Shown: positions 8,182 through 17,821, numbered from the stretch's first letter. The stretch is DNA of 64,000 nucleotides from Yoonia sp035117555 (GCF_035117555.1 NZ_JAYKPK010000003.1:1-64000); one strand, 5' to 3'. The notes: generated by a model from the letters alone, not told the origin. Numbers and translations are program-made.

Positions 8182-9489
8182 CTATTCCCCCCGGTTCAGC
8201 CGGTCGAGCCTTGCGCGCACGGATAATCCATGCGCCTGCAAGCTTTCCGAACGTGCCAGCCGTTCGGCTGCCGGGCCAATGGCGGCCAGCGCCTCGGGTG
8301 TCATGCGTGACAAGGTGGTGCGTTTGATAAAGTCCATCACTGATAACCCACTGGAAAAACGCGCCGACCGGGCTGTGGGCAGCACATGGTTCGGCCCGCC
8401 AATGTAGTCACCGATTGCTTCCGGTGTCCAACTGCCAATGAAGATCGCACCGGCATGGGTGATTTTTGTGGCGAGTGTGTCAGCATCGGCCGTGCAAAGT
8501 TCCAGATGTTCCGGCGCGATCCGGTCGGAGAGGGTGACAGCCTCATCCAAATCCCGGACCGTGATGATCGCGCCGAAATCACGCCAGCTTGCCCCCGCAA
8601 TCGCGCGGCGTTCCAGCGTTTGCAGGCGCTTGTCGACGGCCTCCGCCACTTTGCGCCCGAAATCGGCATCATCGGTGATCAGCAAGGATTGCGCGCTTTC
8701 GTCATGTTCGGCCTGCGACAGCAGGTCCAGCGCGATCCAGTCGGGGTCATTATCCTTATCCGCGATCACCAAAATCTCCGATGGCCCGGCGATCATATCA
8801 ATCCCGACCTTGCCGAATACCCGCCGTTTCGCGGCGGCGACAAAGGCGTTGCCGGGGCCGGTAATCTTATCCACCGGCGGAATCGTCTGGGTGCCATAGG
8901 CCAGCGCCGCAATCGCCTGCGCGCCGCCGATGCGGTAGATTTCATCCACACCCGCGATCTGTGCGGCCATCAGGACCAGCGGATTGGTCACGCCATCCGG
9001 TGTCGGCACGACGATGGCCAGACGTTGCACACCCGCCACCTTGGCCGGGATCGCATTCATCAGCACCGATGACGGATAGCTGGCTAACCCGCCGGGCACA
9101 TAAAGCCCCGCCGCCGATACCGGCGTCCAGCGCCAGCCGAGTGTGGCACCCGTTTCATCCGTCCAGCTTGCGTCGTCCGGCATCTGGCGGCTGTGATAGG
9201 CGCGGATACGGTCGGCGGCCATTTCCAGCGCGGCGTGGTCTTCATCCGACACCAGCGCGCATTCGGCGGCGATTTCTTCGGGGGTGAAGCGCAATGTGTC
9301 GGGCGTCAGATCCAGCCGGTCAAAGCGGGATGTCAGCTCAATCACAGCCGCATCGCCGCGCGTACGCACATCGGCGATGATTTCGGCCACGATATGATCC
9401 ACATCGGGGCTGTCTTCGCGTTTGGCCCCCAGCAGGGCGGTAAAGCGGGCCTCAAAATCGGAATCACTCGTGGACAGGAATTGCGGCAT
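8182..9489 (-). CDS. hisD: Histidinol dehydrogenase
   Basis: 435 residues, the normal length for the zinc enzyme that makes the last two oxidations from L-histidinol to L-histidine. Recognisable segments are GLYVPGG, KITGPGNAFVAAAKR, AGPSEILVIAD, SQAEHDE and IAPEHLEL. The start ATG 9489 follows AAAGGAGACAT; the extra N-terminal part of the frame is not family-like. It is an isolated his gene in a conserved block with murA and infA. Confidence 0.96.
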   Translation of the reverse strand: MPQFLSTSDSDFEARFTALLGAKREDSPDVDHIVAEIIADVRTRGDAAVIELTSRFDRLDLTPDTLRFTPEEIAAECALVSDEDHAALEMAADRIRAYHSRQMPDDASWTDETGATLGWRWTPVSAAGLYVPGGLASYPSSVLMNAIPAKVAGVQRLAIVVPTPDGVTNPLVLMAAQIAGVDEIYRIGGAQAIAALAYGTQTIPPVDKITGPGNAFVAAAKRRVFGKVGIDMIAGPSEILVIADKDNDPDWIALDLLSQAEHDESAQSLLITDDADFGRKVAEAVDKRLQTLERRAIAGASWRDFGAIITVRDLDEAVTLSDRIAPEHLELCTADADTLATKITHAGAIFIGSWTPEAIGDYIGGPNHVLPTARSARFSSGLSVMDFIKRTTLSRMTPEALAAIGPAAERLARSESLQAHGLSVRARLDRLNRGE

Positions 9490-9545
9490 GGATGTCTCCT
9501 TTATCGCAAGGGACATAGCGGGGTCACCGCGCCGCTTCAATGGTG

Positions 9546-10007
9546 TCAGTCAGGGTGACGTGGTGCCTTGCCAGACGGGGCGGCATAGGGGCGGGTCACA
9601 TCGCGAAGCAAAACTTCCAGCGCTTCGACTTCTAGTGCCACGGCACCGTCGCCCGCCAGCACCAGTTCGATGCGGCCTGCGCCTTCGGCAGCGGGGGCGA
9701 AAGAGATCGACAGCAGCGAACAGACCAGATCTTTATCCGCCTTGTCGATGCCTTGGGTCTGCACGGCCATCACATCCTCAAACGCCAGCACGGATTGCAC
9801 GCGTTCGGCGCTTTGCTGGCCATCTTCCCAACGGAACCGGTTCACCAGCAGCGCAAAGCGGCGCGCCTTGCGGTCCCAGCGCATCTCAGCGACCGGGAAT
9901 ACCGCATCCTGCGTGATTGCCGCGATCACGGCCAGATCATCAGCATCCAGCGCGCGCAGGCGCAGGGGTTTGTCGGCACCGTCCTTGAAGCTGGCGTCTT
10001 GTGTCAT
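9546..10007 (-). CDS. DUF2948 family protein
   Basis: 153 residues, with the LRLRALDADDLAVI start, VFPVAEMRWD and RFRWEDG segments of DUF2948. The family is found almost only in alphaproteobacteria and its function is unknown. The start overlaps the murA stop by 4 bases (ATGA), so the two are translationally coupled; hisD follows 56 bases on. Confidence 0.88.
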   Translation of the reverse strand: MTQDASFKDGADKPLRLRALDADDLAVIAAITQDAVFPVAEMRWDRKARRFALLVNRFRWEDGQQSAERVQSVLAFEDVMAVQTQGIDKADKDLVCSLLSISFAPAAEGAGRIELVLAGDGAVALEVEALEVLLRDVTRPYAAPSGKAPRHPD

Positions 10008-11269
10008 GACGAAACCCGTTCGATATTCGCACCCACGGCGCGCAGCTTTTCCTCGACGTGCTCATAACCGCGATCAAGGTGATAGACGCGGCTGACCAGC
10101 GTTTCCCCTTCGGCCGCCAGCCCGGCAAGGATCAGCGAGACCGACGCGCGCAGATCCGTCGCCATCACCGGCGCGCCTTTGAGGCGGTCAACGCCAGTCA
10201 CTGTTGCGGTGCCACCCTGCACCTCGATCTTGGCGCCCATGCGGATCAGTTCAGGGGCATGCATGAAGCGGTTCTCGAAAATCTTTTCTTCCAGCACCGA
10301 TGTGCCATCCGCCGTGCAAAGCATCGCCATCATCTGCGCCTGCAGATCGGTAGGGAAACCGGGGAAGACAGCCGTGGTGACATTGACGGCGCGCGCGCGG
10401 CTGCCGTTGCGTTTGACCAAAATACCGTCCGGCGTCTCCGACACATCGACACCCGCCTCGGCCAGTTTTTCGGCAAAACTAGCGACCAGATCCATCCGGC
10501 CCCCCAGACATTCGACTTCGCCCCCGGCAAAGACCGGGGCCAGCATATAAGTGCCGAGCTCGATCCGGTCCGTGACCACCGGATGGGTCGCCGCACCCAG
10601 CCGGTCCACCCCGTCAATCGTGATCGTGCTGGTGCCTTCACCCTCGATCTGCGCGCCCATGCGGCGCAGACATTGGGCAAGATCGACAATCTCCGGTTCG
10701 CGCGCGGCGTTTTCGATGATCGTGGTGCCTTTGGCCAAAGTCGCGGCCATCAACACATTCTCGGTCGCGCCGACAGAGGCAAAGCGCAGCGCGACACGTG
10801 CGCCTTTCAGCCCGCCTTTGGCGGTGGCATGCAGATAGCCGTCCTTGAGTTCAATCGTGGCACCCATCGTTTCCAAGGCAGTCACGTGAATATCCATCGG
10901 CCGCGCGCCAATCGCACAGCCACCGGGCAAAGACACAATCGCCTGATGATGCCGCGCCAGCAGTGGCCCCAGCACCAGATTGGAGGCGCGCATTTTGCGC
11001 ACAATCTCATAATCCGCGCGGGTGGAGGTCATCGCATGCGAGGACAGCACCTGCACCTTGCCATCCTGCATGGACGTGACTTCCACCCCCAGCGATTGCA
11101 ACAGCGCCGTCATCGTCTTGATATCCGACAGGCGCGGCGCATTGGTCAGGGTCAGCGGTTCCTCGGACAGCAATGTCGCGGGCATCAACGCAAGGGCGGC
11201 ATTCTTGGCCCCGGCAATCTGAATCTTCCCATGCAGCTTGGTGCCGCCTTTGACCAAAATTGAATCCAT
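10004..11269 (-). CDS. murA: UDP-N-acetylglucosamine 1-carboxyvinyltransferase
   Basis: 421 residues; MurA transfers enolpyruvate to UDP-GlcNAc in the first committed step of peptidoglycan synthesis. The N-terminal KNAALALMPA motif (K22, N23) and the catalytic C118 in LPGGCAIGARP, the fosfomycin target, are both present. The start is ATG 11269. A 49-codon ORF precedes it by 6 bases and DUF2948 overlaps its stop. Confidence 0.97.
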   Translation of the reverse strand: MDSILVKGGTKLHGKIQIAGAKNAALALMPATLLSEEPLTLTNAPRLSDIKTMTALLQSLGVEVTSMQDGKVQVLSSHAMTSTRADYEIVRKMRASNLVLGPLLARHHQAIVSLPGGCAIGARPMDIHVTALETMGATIELKDGYLHATAKGGLKGARVALRFASVGATENVLMAATLAKGTTIIENAAREPEIVDLAQCLRRMGAQIEGEGTSTITIDGVDRLGAATHPVVTDRIELGTYMLAPVFAGGEVECLGGRMDLVASFAEKLAEAGVDVSETPDGILVKRNGSRARAVNVTTAVFPGFPTDLQAQMMAMLCTADGTSVLEEKIFENRFMHAPELIRMGAKIEVQGGTATVTGVDRLKGAPVMATDLRASVSLILAGLAAEGETLVSRVYHLDRGYEHVEEKLRAVGANIERVSS

Positions 11270-11275
11270 GCTGCT

Positions 11276-11425
11276 TTATTCTTCCTGTTTGCTGCCCGCT
11301 GCCGCGGCCTTTGCGCGCGCCTGTGCCTTGCGTTTGGCCATATTGGCCTTGAGCGCGGCTTTCAACCGCTGTTCACGGGTCGTGGCAGGCTTGGCAGGTT
11401 GCGGCTTATCGTTTTTGTTGTCCAT
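11276..11425 (-). CDS. Small basic protein upstream of murA
   Basis: A 49-codon frame starts at ATG 11425 and stops 6 bases before murA. The peptide begins MDNKNDKPQPAKPA and is then a Lys/Arg/Ala-rich helix containing TREQRLKAALKANMAKRK. Coding potential is suggested by the codon pattern and the tight spacing to murA. I do not recognise a named family, although short proteins like this precede murA in related bacteria as far as I recall. No clear ribosome binding site is visible. It could act as a leader for murA translation. Confidence 0.55.
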   Translation of the reverse strand: MDNKNDKPQPAKPATTREQRLKAALKANMAKRKAQARAKAAAAGSKQEE

Positions 11426-11469
11426 GACGACTGTGTTAGCAAACGGCGCAAAAACCGTCCAGAGAGGGC

Positions 11470-11497
11470 TTGCACCGACCCGCGATTGCCGCTAATC
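11470..11497 (+). promoter_or_regulatory. Candidate tRNA-Thr promoter
   Basis: TTGCAC (11470–11475) and CTAATC (11492–11497) with a 16-base spacer, about 15 bases before the tRNA. Confidence 0.4.
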
Positions 11498-11512
11498 CCC
11501 CGCCTCACGGAT

Positions 11513-11587
11513 GCTGTGGTAGCTCAGTGGCAGAGCACACCCTTGGTAAGGGTGAGGTCGAGAGTTCAATCCTCTCTCACAGCACCA
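11513..11587 (+). tRNA. tRNA-Thr (GGT)
   Basis: A full cloverleaf: acceptor GCTGTGG/TCACAGC, D-arm TAGCTCAGTGGCAGAGCA, anticodon loop TTGGTAA (anticodon GGT), T-loop GTTCAATCC, and encoded CCA at 11585–11587. Confidence 0.97.
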
Positions 11588-11724
11588 TCTTTTACGATAA
11601 TTGCGTGGTTTGATTCATCAACGCGTTGCGCCCGGCTTGCGACAGGTTTTTGCACGCAAGGTTCCGCATTCTACCGTTCGTGCGACCAGCGGTTTTCTGG
11701 AGATCTAGGGCAGCGGGGCTTGCC

Positions 11725-12648
11725 CTAGCCGCCCGTCACGTCAGCCACGGCCAGTTCCGCCATTTTCAAGGCCGCGTCCCGCGTTGTCGCCACCGCGATA
11801 AAGCGACCATTATGGCAGAATTTGGCACCTGACACGCCCGATGCCTGTTCAAGTGCCGCATCGGTCAGGCCAGCCCAGGCTGCTGGCAGGTCGGCGCGGT
11901 TTTCAAAACTGTCGCCGCTTTTTCGGATCGCGGTCAGGGCCCAATCGTCATCGCGTGGGTGGATGACGAAGAGCAGATGATCCGCGCCGGTCTTTTCCAC
12001 AGCAGAGCGGAACGGCATGCCCATGGGCAATTCCAGGATCGGCGATGGGCCTGCTGCCGTGATCGCGGTGGTCACCACTGCTGCTGCGCGGGCTTTGGCT
12101 GCTTTGCCTCTGATTGATGCTTCAACGAAGGCCCGCGCTATGGGCAGGGCCGCCATGAAGGCGGCGTCGTCGACATCTGCGCCGCGCGCGTCAAATTCTG
12201 GTTTGAGCGATTCCAGCAGGACGGGCAGGGTCAGGCCACCAAGCGGACCTGCAACCGAAGGTTCCAAAGCGCCATTGTCGATCAGGTCAACCGGCAGAAC
12301 AAAGCCCTGGTCAAAGCTGTGATGAATTGCGTCAAGATCATCTTCTGGAACGGCCATGGCGCGTAGATAATCATGGCCGAAATGATGCCAGATCAGCCCG
12401 AATGAACTGTAGGGCTGACCGTCATCGCGCAGCGGGTTTGGCCGTTGATGGTGATCAAAGATCCCGGCATCTGCGGTGTAATCCCGTCCCACGTCATAGA
12501 TGATTTTGCCGTCGCCCGGCGTGATCCATGCCGCGTCGCGCGACCGGATCACCTTTGCATCCGGGAACAGACGGGTCAGGATCACCGAGGACAGCAATTC
12601 ATCCGCGTGAAAGCCGCCGGAATGGGTGACCAGATGGGTGACAGACAA
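11725..12648 (-). CDS. MYG1 (UPF0160) family DHH-like exonuclease
   Basis: About 307 residues. The N-terminus, THLVTHSGGFHADELL, followed by IYDVG and GIFDHHQR, is the metal-binding signature of MYG1 proteins, which are DHH-superfamily nucleases. Eukaryotic MYG1 is a 3'-5' RNA exonuclease; the bacterial role is not well defined. The start is uncertain: TTG 12648 fits the family N-terminus and lies just behind the stop of the preceding gene, but a GTG at 12672 is also in frame. No strong ribosome binding site is seen. Confidence 0.82.
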   Translation of the reverse strand: MSVTHLVTHSGGFHADELLSSVILTRLFPDAKVIRSRDAAWITPGDGKIIYDVGRDYTADAGIFDHHQRPNPLRDDGQPYSSFGLIWHHFGHDYLRAMAVPEDDLDAIHHSFDQGFVLPVDLIDNGALEPSVAGPLGGLTLPVLLESLKPEFDARGADVDDAAFMAALPIARAFVEASIRGKAAKARAAAVVTTAITAAGPSPILELPMGMPFRSAVEKTGADHLLFVIHPRDDDWALTAIRKSGDSFENRADLPAAWAGLTDAALEQASGVSGAKFCHNGRFIAVATTRDAALKMAELAVADVTGG

Positions 12649-12652
12649 TGCC

Positions 12653-12964
12653 TTAATGCGTCCACACCCCACGCCGGTTGGTCGCGAAATTTTCGCCATA
12701 GCCGCCGGGGCGGATGTTGACCTTGCGCGGCTTTGGTTCCTGAACCACCGCGTCGATGCCGTGGTGGCGGGCATAATCGAGTGCGGCTTCTTTGCTGTCG
12801 AAATGCATCCGCACCTGCGCTTGTGTATCTGACGATGAGGTCCAGCCCATCAGCGGATCAATCGCGCGCGCACTTTCGGCCACATGCTCCAGCACCCAAT
12901 CATGGGTTTTCGCCGTGCCGGATGACATGGCGGTTCTGGCTGGCTTATAGATTCGTGCGCGCAT
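12653..12964 (-). CDS. NADH dehydrogenase accessory subunit (ETC_C1_NDUFS4 family)
   Basis: 103 residues that begin with RIYKPARTAMSSG, then MGWTSS.D...QV...F.S.EAA..YA...G and end with KPRKVNIRPGGYGENF. This is the NDUFS4-like accessory subunit of complex I found in alphaproteobacteria and mitochondria (18 kDa subunit). It is not linked to the main nuo genes here. MYG1 follows directly, so both probably share a transcript. Confidence 0.9.
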   Translation of the reverse strand: MRARIYKPARTAMSSGTAKTHDWVLEHVAESARAIDPLMGWTSSSDTQAQVRMHFDSKEAALDYARHHGIDAVVQEPKPRKVNIRPGGYGENFATNRRGVWTH

Positions 12965-13038
12965 CTTTTCTGGCCCTTTCGTCTGTAATCTTCATATGCG
13001 CAAAAGACGGGGATTTCGCAAGCCCTGCCTATGTCGCA

Positions 13039-14268
13039 TCAGGCCCATTCGCCTTGCCGCATCACAGGCACGATCTCGCCTGTTTTAGTGATGCCGTCGA
13101 TATCGACGCGGTCCGACCCGATCATCCAGTCGACATGGATCAGGCTTTGGTTGCCGCCCTTTTGCTGCAATTCATCGGCTGAATATTCCGACCCGCCGGT
13201 GATTGTATCGGCATAGCATTGCCCCAGCGCGATATGGCAGGAGGCGTTTTCGTCAAAGAGCGTGTTGTAGAACAAGACCCCGGATTGGCTGATCGGGCTG
13301 GAATGCGGGACCAGCGCCACCTCACCAATCCGGCAAGCGCCATCATCTGTTTGCAGCAGGGATTTCAGTACCGCCTCGCCCTTGGTGGCGGAGGCTTCGA
13401 CAATCCGCCCCGCCTCAAACCGGACCTTGATGTTTTCGATGACATTGCCCTGATGCGCCAAAGGTTTGGTCGCCGATACCGTGCCGTCGACCTTATAGGC
13501 ATGCGGGCAGGTGAACACCTCTTCAGTCGGGATATTCGGCTGGCAGACCACGCCGTTGAGCGCGGGTGATGCGCCGCCTTTCCAGATATGCCCATCGGCC
13601 AGACCCAAAGTCAGGTCGGTGCCGGGGCCGGTATATTTCAGCGCCGCGAAATCATGATCGTTCAGCCATTTCACCCGCTTTTTCAGTTCTGTCGTGTGAT
13701 CTGCCCAATTCGCCACCGGATCATCGCCGTCCAGACGCGAGGCGGCATAGATCGCATCCATCAGCTTGCCTTGGGCTTCTTCCACCGGCAGGTCGGGGAA
13801 CACGCGCGCTGCCCAACCGGCACCGGGGAAGGCGACGATGTTCCAATTCACCTCGAACCCGACAATCGGGGCCATGGCGGGTTTGGCGGCGATGGATGTG
13901 GCCTTGGACAGACGCGCGACCCTCGCAGGGTCTTGGTCTGCCAGCAGCATCGGGTCGTCGCCGGTGATCGCCATGCGCGCGGCGCCGCCTTTATAGGCTG
14001 CGGCCAAACCTTCGTAGAACCATGCCGGCGCGCGGTCGAAACTGGCATCCTCGGCGTTTTCATAACGCGCCAAGGTGATCGCCTCATCCGTAAAGAATGG
14101 CATCACGATGCCCGCGCCCGCCTTATAGGCATGCACAGTGATTGCGCGGACCAGATCAATCGCGGACAAAGGTGCGGTAATCACCAGATCCTGCCCCTTT
14201 TGCAGGTTCACGCCGGTGCGCACGGCGACTTCGGCCAAGCGGTCGAGTTTCACGGGATCAATGGACAT
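13039..14268 (-). CDS. M29 family aminopeptidase
   Basis: 409 residues of the M29 metallo-aminopeptidase family (AmpS, aminopeptidase T). Visible segments are the N-terminal GVNLQKGQDLVI, the PNIPTEEVFTCPH block with a metal-ligand Glu, GEVALVPHSSPIS, FDENASCHIALG and the C-terminal HVDWMIGS. Family members remove N-terminal residues from peptides using Co/Zn/Mn. The gene is monocistronic and divergent from uvrB. Confidence 0.93.
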   Translation of the reverse strand: MSIDPVKLDRLAEVAVRTGVNLQKGQDLVITAPLSAIDLVRAITVHAYKAGAGIVMPFFTDEAITLARYENAEDASFDRAPAWFYEGLAAAYKGGAARMAITGDDPMLLADQDPARVARLSKATSIAAKPAMAPIVGFEVNWNIVAFPGAGWAARVFPDLPVEEAQGKLMDAIYAASRLDGDDPVANWADHTTELKKRVKWLNDHDFAALKYTGPGTDLTLGLADGHIWKGGASPALNGVVCQPNIPTEEVFTCPHAYKVDGTVSATKPLAHQGNVIENIKVRFEAGRIVEASATKGEAVLKSLLQTDDGACRIGEVALVPHSSPISQSGVLFYNTLFDENASCHIALGQCYADTITGGSEYSADELQQKGGNQSLIHVDWMIGSDRVDIDGITKTGEIVPVMRQGEWA

Positions 14269-14368
14269 AACTTACCTCTTTTGCGTTTGACGCGACCTTA
14301 GGCCAGTGGCGGCCCTTGATCCAGTGACCAAAGACAACAACTATGGGTTAACCAAAGGAATCCCCGCC

Positions 14369-16576
14369 ATGGCCTATGCCCAGACTGACAAGTCGCCCGC
14401 ACCGCAGTTCCTGTCCAATCCCGCCCCGGATGTGCGCACGCGCGACAAGATGGAAGGCGGCAAAAGATTCGTGCTGAAGACTGAATTTGAACCGGCAGGC
14501 GACCAGCCCACCGCGATTGCCGAACTCAGCGCCGGGATTCTGGCGGGTGAACGCGATCAGGTCCTGCTGGGTGCGACCGGCACCGGCAAGACATTTACCA
14601 TGGCCAAGATGATCGAACAGACCCAGCGCCCGGCGATCATCCTTGCCCCGAACAAGACCTTGGCCGCGCAATTATATGGCGAATTCAAGGGATTCTTTCC
14701 CGACAATGCGGTCGAATATTTTGTTAGCTATTATGATTACTATCAGCCAGAAGCCTATGTCGCCCGGTCCGATACCTATATTGAAAAGGAATCGCAGATC
14801 AACGAACAGATCGACCGGATGCGCCATTCGGCCACCCGCGCTTTGTTGGAACGCGATGATGTGATCATCGTCGCCTCGGTGTCCTGCATCTATGGTATCG
14901 GGTCGGTCGAAACTTACGGTGCCATGACGCAGGATATTCATGCGGGCCAATCCTATGACCAGCGCCAGATCATCGCCGATCTGATCGCGCAGCAATACCG
15001 GCGCAATGATGCGGCCTTCCAGCGCGGCACGTTCCGGGTGCGCGGCGATAGTCTTGAGGTGTGGCCCGCCCACCTTGATGATCGCGCGTGGAAATTGTCG
15101 TTTTTTGGTGAAGAATTGGAAAGCATCACCGAATTCGATCCGCTGACCGGCACCAAAACCGGCATGTTCGACAAGGTCCGCATCTATGCAAATTCCCATT
15201 ACGTCACGCCGAAACCGACGATGCAGCAGGCCATTATCGGCATCAAGAAAGAGCTGCGGATGCGGCTTGACCAACTCGTCGCCGAAGGCAAGCTGCTGGA
15301 AGCACAGCGCCTTGAACAACGCACCAATTTCGATCTGGAGATGTTGGAGGCGACAGGCGTCTGCAACGGGATCGAAAACTATTCCCGCTATCTGACCGGC
15401 CGCGCGCCGGGTGAACCGCCGCCGACCCTGTTTGAATTCATCCCTGATAACGCCATCGTTTTCGCCGATGAAAGTCACGTCAGCGTGCCGCAGATCGGCG
15501 GCATGTATAAGGGTGACTTTCGGCGCAAGATGACGCTGGCCGAACATGGCTTCCGACTGCCGTCCTGCATGGACAACCGCCCGCTGAAGTTTGAGGAATG
15601 GGACGCGATGCGCCCGCAATCGGTGTTTGTGTCGGCTACGCCAGCGGCTTGGGAAATGGAACAGACGGGGGGTGTTTTCACCGAACAGATCATTCGCCCG
15701 ACCGGGTTGATCGATCCGATGATCGAAATCCGCCCGGTGGAGACGCAGGTCGATGATCTGCTGGATGAGGTCCGCAAGGTCGCTGCCGCTGGCTATCGCA
15801 CGCTTGTGACGACGCTGACCAAACGCATGTCCGAAGACCTGACCGAATATATGCATGAACAGGGCATCCGCGTGCGCTATATGCACAGCGATATCGACAC
15901 GATTGAACGGATCGAAATCCTGCGCGATTTGCGTTTGGGCGCCTTTGACGTGCTGATCGGGATCAACCTGCTGCGCGAAGGCCTCGACATTCCCGAATGT
16001 GGGCTGGTCGCCATTCTTGACGCGGATAAGGAAGGCTTCCTGCGGTCAGAAACCTCGCTTGTCCAGACCATCGGGCGGGCGGCGCGGAATGCCGAAGGTC
16101 GGGTGATCATGTATGCCGACCGGATCACCGGCAGCATGGAACGCGCGATGAACGAAACCGAACGCCGGCGGACCAAGCAACTTGCCTATAACGAAGAACA
16201 TGGGATCACGCCGACGACGGTGAAAAAGAATGTCGAGGATATTCTGGCGGGCCTTTACAAGGGCGACGTGGATATGAACCGCGTCACCGCCAAGATCGAC
16301 AAAGGTCGCGGTGGTGGCAATATCCAGACTGTCATCGACGGTATCCGCACCGATATGCGCAAAGCCGCCGAGAACCTTGAATTCGAAGAGGCCGCGCGGT
16401 TGCGCGATGAGTTGAAACGGCTGGAAGCGGTGGAACTCGCCATAGCCGATGATCCGCTGGCGCGGCAACAGGCGGTAGACAAGGCGGTTGACGACGCCTC
16501 CCGCGCGTCTGGGCGCAGCACGGGTGGACGTGGCGGGATGCGCGGCGGGAAAAGCCGGTATGGTGGGAAGAAATGA
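14369..16576 (+). CDS. uvrB: Excinuclease ABC subunit B
   Basis: 735 residues. UvrB is the damage-verification helicase of nucleotide excision repair. Walker A is GATGTGKTFT; the DNA-binding beta-hairpin YYDYYQPEAYV, the DESH box, the helicase motifs ATPAAWE and QTIGRAARN, and a C-terminal UVR domain (EFEEAARLRDELKRLE) are all present. The Gly/Arg/Lys-rich tail is common in this group. ATG 14369 follows AAAGGAA. The longer upstream frame is not needed. Confidence 0.96.
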   Translation: MAYAQTDKSPAPQFLSNPAPDVRTRDKMEGGKRFVLKTEFEPAGDQPTAIAELSAGILAGERDQVLLGATGTGKTFTMAKMIEQTQRPAIILAPNKTLAAQLYGEFKGFFPDNAVEYFVSYYDYYQPEAYVARSDTYIEKESQINEQIDRMRHSATRALLERDDVIIVASVSCIYGIGSVETYGAMTQDIHAGQSYDQRQIIADLIAQQYRRNDAAFQRGTFRVRGDSLEVWPAHLDDRAWKLSFFGEELESITEFDPLTGTKTGMFDKVRIYANSHYVTPKPTMQQAIIGIKKELRMRLDQLVAEGKLLEAQRLEQRTNFDLEMLEATGVCNGIENYSRYLTGRAPGEPPPTLFEFIPDNAIVFADESHVSVPQIGGMYKGDFRRKMTLAEHGFRLPSCMDNRPLKFEEWDAMRPQSVFVSATPAAWEMEQTGGVFTEQIIRPTGLIDPMIEIRPVETQVDDLLDEVRKVAAAGYRTLVTTLTKRMSEDLTEYMHEQGIRVRYMHSDIDTIERIEILRDLRLGAFDVLIGINLLREGLDIPECGLVAILDADKEGFLRSETSLVQTIGRAARNAEGRVIMYADRITGSMERAMNETERRRTKQLAYNEEHGITPTTVKKNVEDILAGLYKGDVDMNRVTAKIDKGRGGGNIQTVIDGIRTDMRKAAENLEFEEAARLRDELKRLEAVELAIADDPLARQQAVDKAVDDASRASGRSTGGRGGMRGGKSRYGGKK

Positions 16577-16577
16577 T

Positions 16578-16597
16578 GGTACGCATTCATGCGCACC
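16578..16597. terminator. Candidate hairpin between uvrB and the lysE-like gene
   Basis: GGT-A-CGCAT/ATGCG-C-ACC lies between the convergent stops. There is no T-run, so confidence is low. Confidence 0.3.
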
Positions 16598-16605
16598 GCA
16601 CCCCT

Positions 16606-17205
16606 TCACCCCACCAACATCGGCCATAATGACCCGACCAACAACAAAGCCATCGTCACATTGAACACCCGCAACCGCCGCGCGGTGCCCAGCCAGCGCC
16701 GGACCTGCACGCCGATCCAGGCCCAGATCGTGACGGCGGGCAGATTCGTTGCGGCAAAGACCGCCGCCACCATCAGCGACCCCACCACAATGCCGCGATC
16801 CTGCGGCGCATAGGCGCTGATCGCGGTAATTGCCATGAACCAGGCCTTGGGATTGACCCATTGAAACGCCGCCGCCTGCAGAAAGGTGAAGGGTTTGCCC
16901 GTGACCGCCTTCGCCTCTGGCGGGACGGCGTTGGCGATTTTCCACGCCAGCCACAGCATATAGGCAGCGCTGACGATCTTCAGGATCAGGTTCAGCACTG
17001 GATAGGTCAAAAACACCCCTAACAGCACGATCCCCACCATGCTGACCATGAACGCATGGCCAAGCGATATCCCCAGCATATGCGGCACCGTCCGGCGCAG
17101 CCCATAATTGGCCCCCGACGCCAGCAGCATGACGTTATTGGGCCCGGGTGTGACGGAACTGGCAAAGGCAAAGCCGATAAGGGCGATCAAGATTTCATAT
17201 GTCAT
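16606..17205 (-). CDS. LysE/RhtB family amino-acid exporter
   Basis: 199 residues with six predicted membrane segments and the family N-terminus FAFASSVTPGPNNVMLLASG. LysE/RhtB proteins export amino acids or their analogues across the inner membrane. The gene is divergent from an Lrp/AsnC-type regulator with about 70 bases between, the usual arrangement in which the regulator senses the exported amino acid. The substrate cannot be read from sequence. Confidence 0.92.
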   Translation of the reverse strand: MTYEILIALIGFAFASSVTPGPNNVMLLASGANYGLRRTVPHMLGISLGHAFMVSMVGIVLLGVFLTYPVLNLILKIVSAAYMLWLAWKIANAVPPEAKAVTGKPFTFLQAAAFQWVNPKAWFMAITAISAYAPQDRGIVVGSLMVAAVFAATNLPAVTIWAWIGVQVRRWLGTARRLRVFNVTMALLLVGSLWPMLVG

Positions 17206-17277
17206 GGCGCAATATTACGCGTGCTGTGACCGAATGAAATTGCCAAATTGCCGGGTATCCGCCATAATTTGCAACAA

Positions 17278-17730
17278 ATGGCCAAATCTGACCCGATCAC
17301 CGCGCGGATATTGCGCATCCTGTCGCAGGATGGCCGTATCAGCAATCTGCAACTGGCCGAACAGGTCGGGCTGTCCCCTTCCGCCTGTCTGCGCCGGGTG
17401 CAAGAGCTTGAACGCAGCGGCGTGATCACAGGCTATCGCGCCCGGCTTGATCCGGCCAAGACGCAGCGCGCCTATGTTGTCTATGTGGCAGTCGGCCTGT
17501 CGGAACATACCAAAGCCGCGCAGACCGGATTTGAACGCGCGATGCAGGGCGCCGATCAGGTGACCGAATGCCATAATGTCGCTGGGGCCTTTGAATTCAT
17601 GCTCCGGGTCGAGGTGGCGGATTTGCCCGCCTATAAGGCGTTTCACACGGATATTCTGGGCACCGTGCCGCATGTGCGGTCGATCACCAGCTATATGGTC
17701 ATGGGTTCGCCAAAGGACACGCGGGCGTGA
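17278..17730 (+). CDS. Lrp/AsnC family transcriptional regulator
   Basis: About 150 residues: an N-terminal winged HTH (ITARILRILSQDGRISNLQLAEQVGLSPSACLRRV, given here as residues 6–40) and a C-terminal RAM/AsnC ligand-binding domain. ATG 17278 (MAKSDP) is the usual family start; the frame begins earlier. It probably controls the divergent exporter in response to an amino acid. Confidence 0.92.
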   Translation: MAKSDPITARILRILSQDGRISNLQLAEQVGLSPSACLRRVQELERSGVITGYRARLDPAKTQRAYVVYVAVGLSEHTKAAQTGFERAMQGADQVTECHNVAGAFEFMLRVEVADLPAYKAFHTDILGTVPHVRSITSYMVMGSPKDTRA

Positions 17731-17821
17731 CCGCCACTGCTTTGAAACTGTGGAATGATTGACTTCGTGAAACATAGTGGCGCATGTCACGTCATTGTCT
17801 CATTTAGGGAAACGAACGCCC

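Noticed and set aside
10058..11263. A 401-codon frame antisense to murA
   Set aside because: murA is certain on the other strand; the antisense frame is His/Arg-rich and without motifs, a usual artefact of codon bias.
16046..16954. A 302-codon minus-strand frame running from uvrB into the lysE-like gene
   Set aside because: It overlaps the convincing uvrB and LysE frames and has no family motif.
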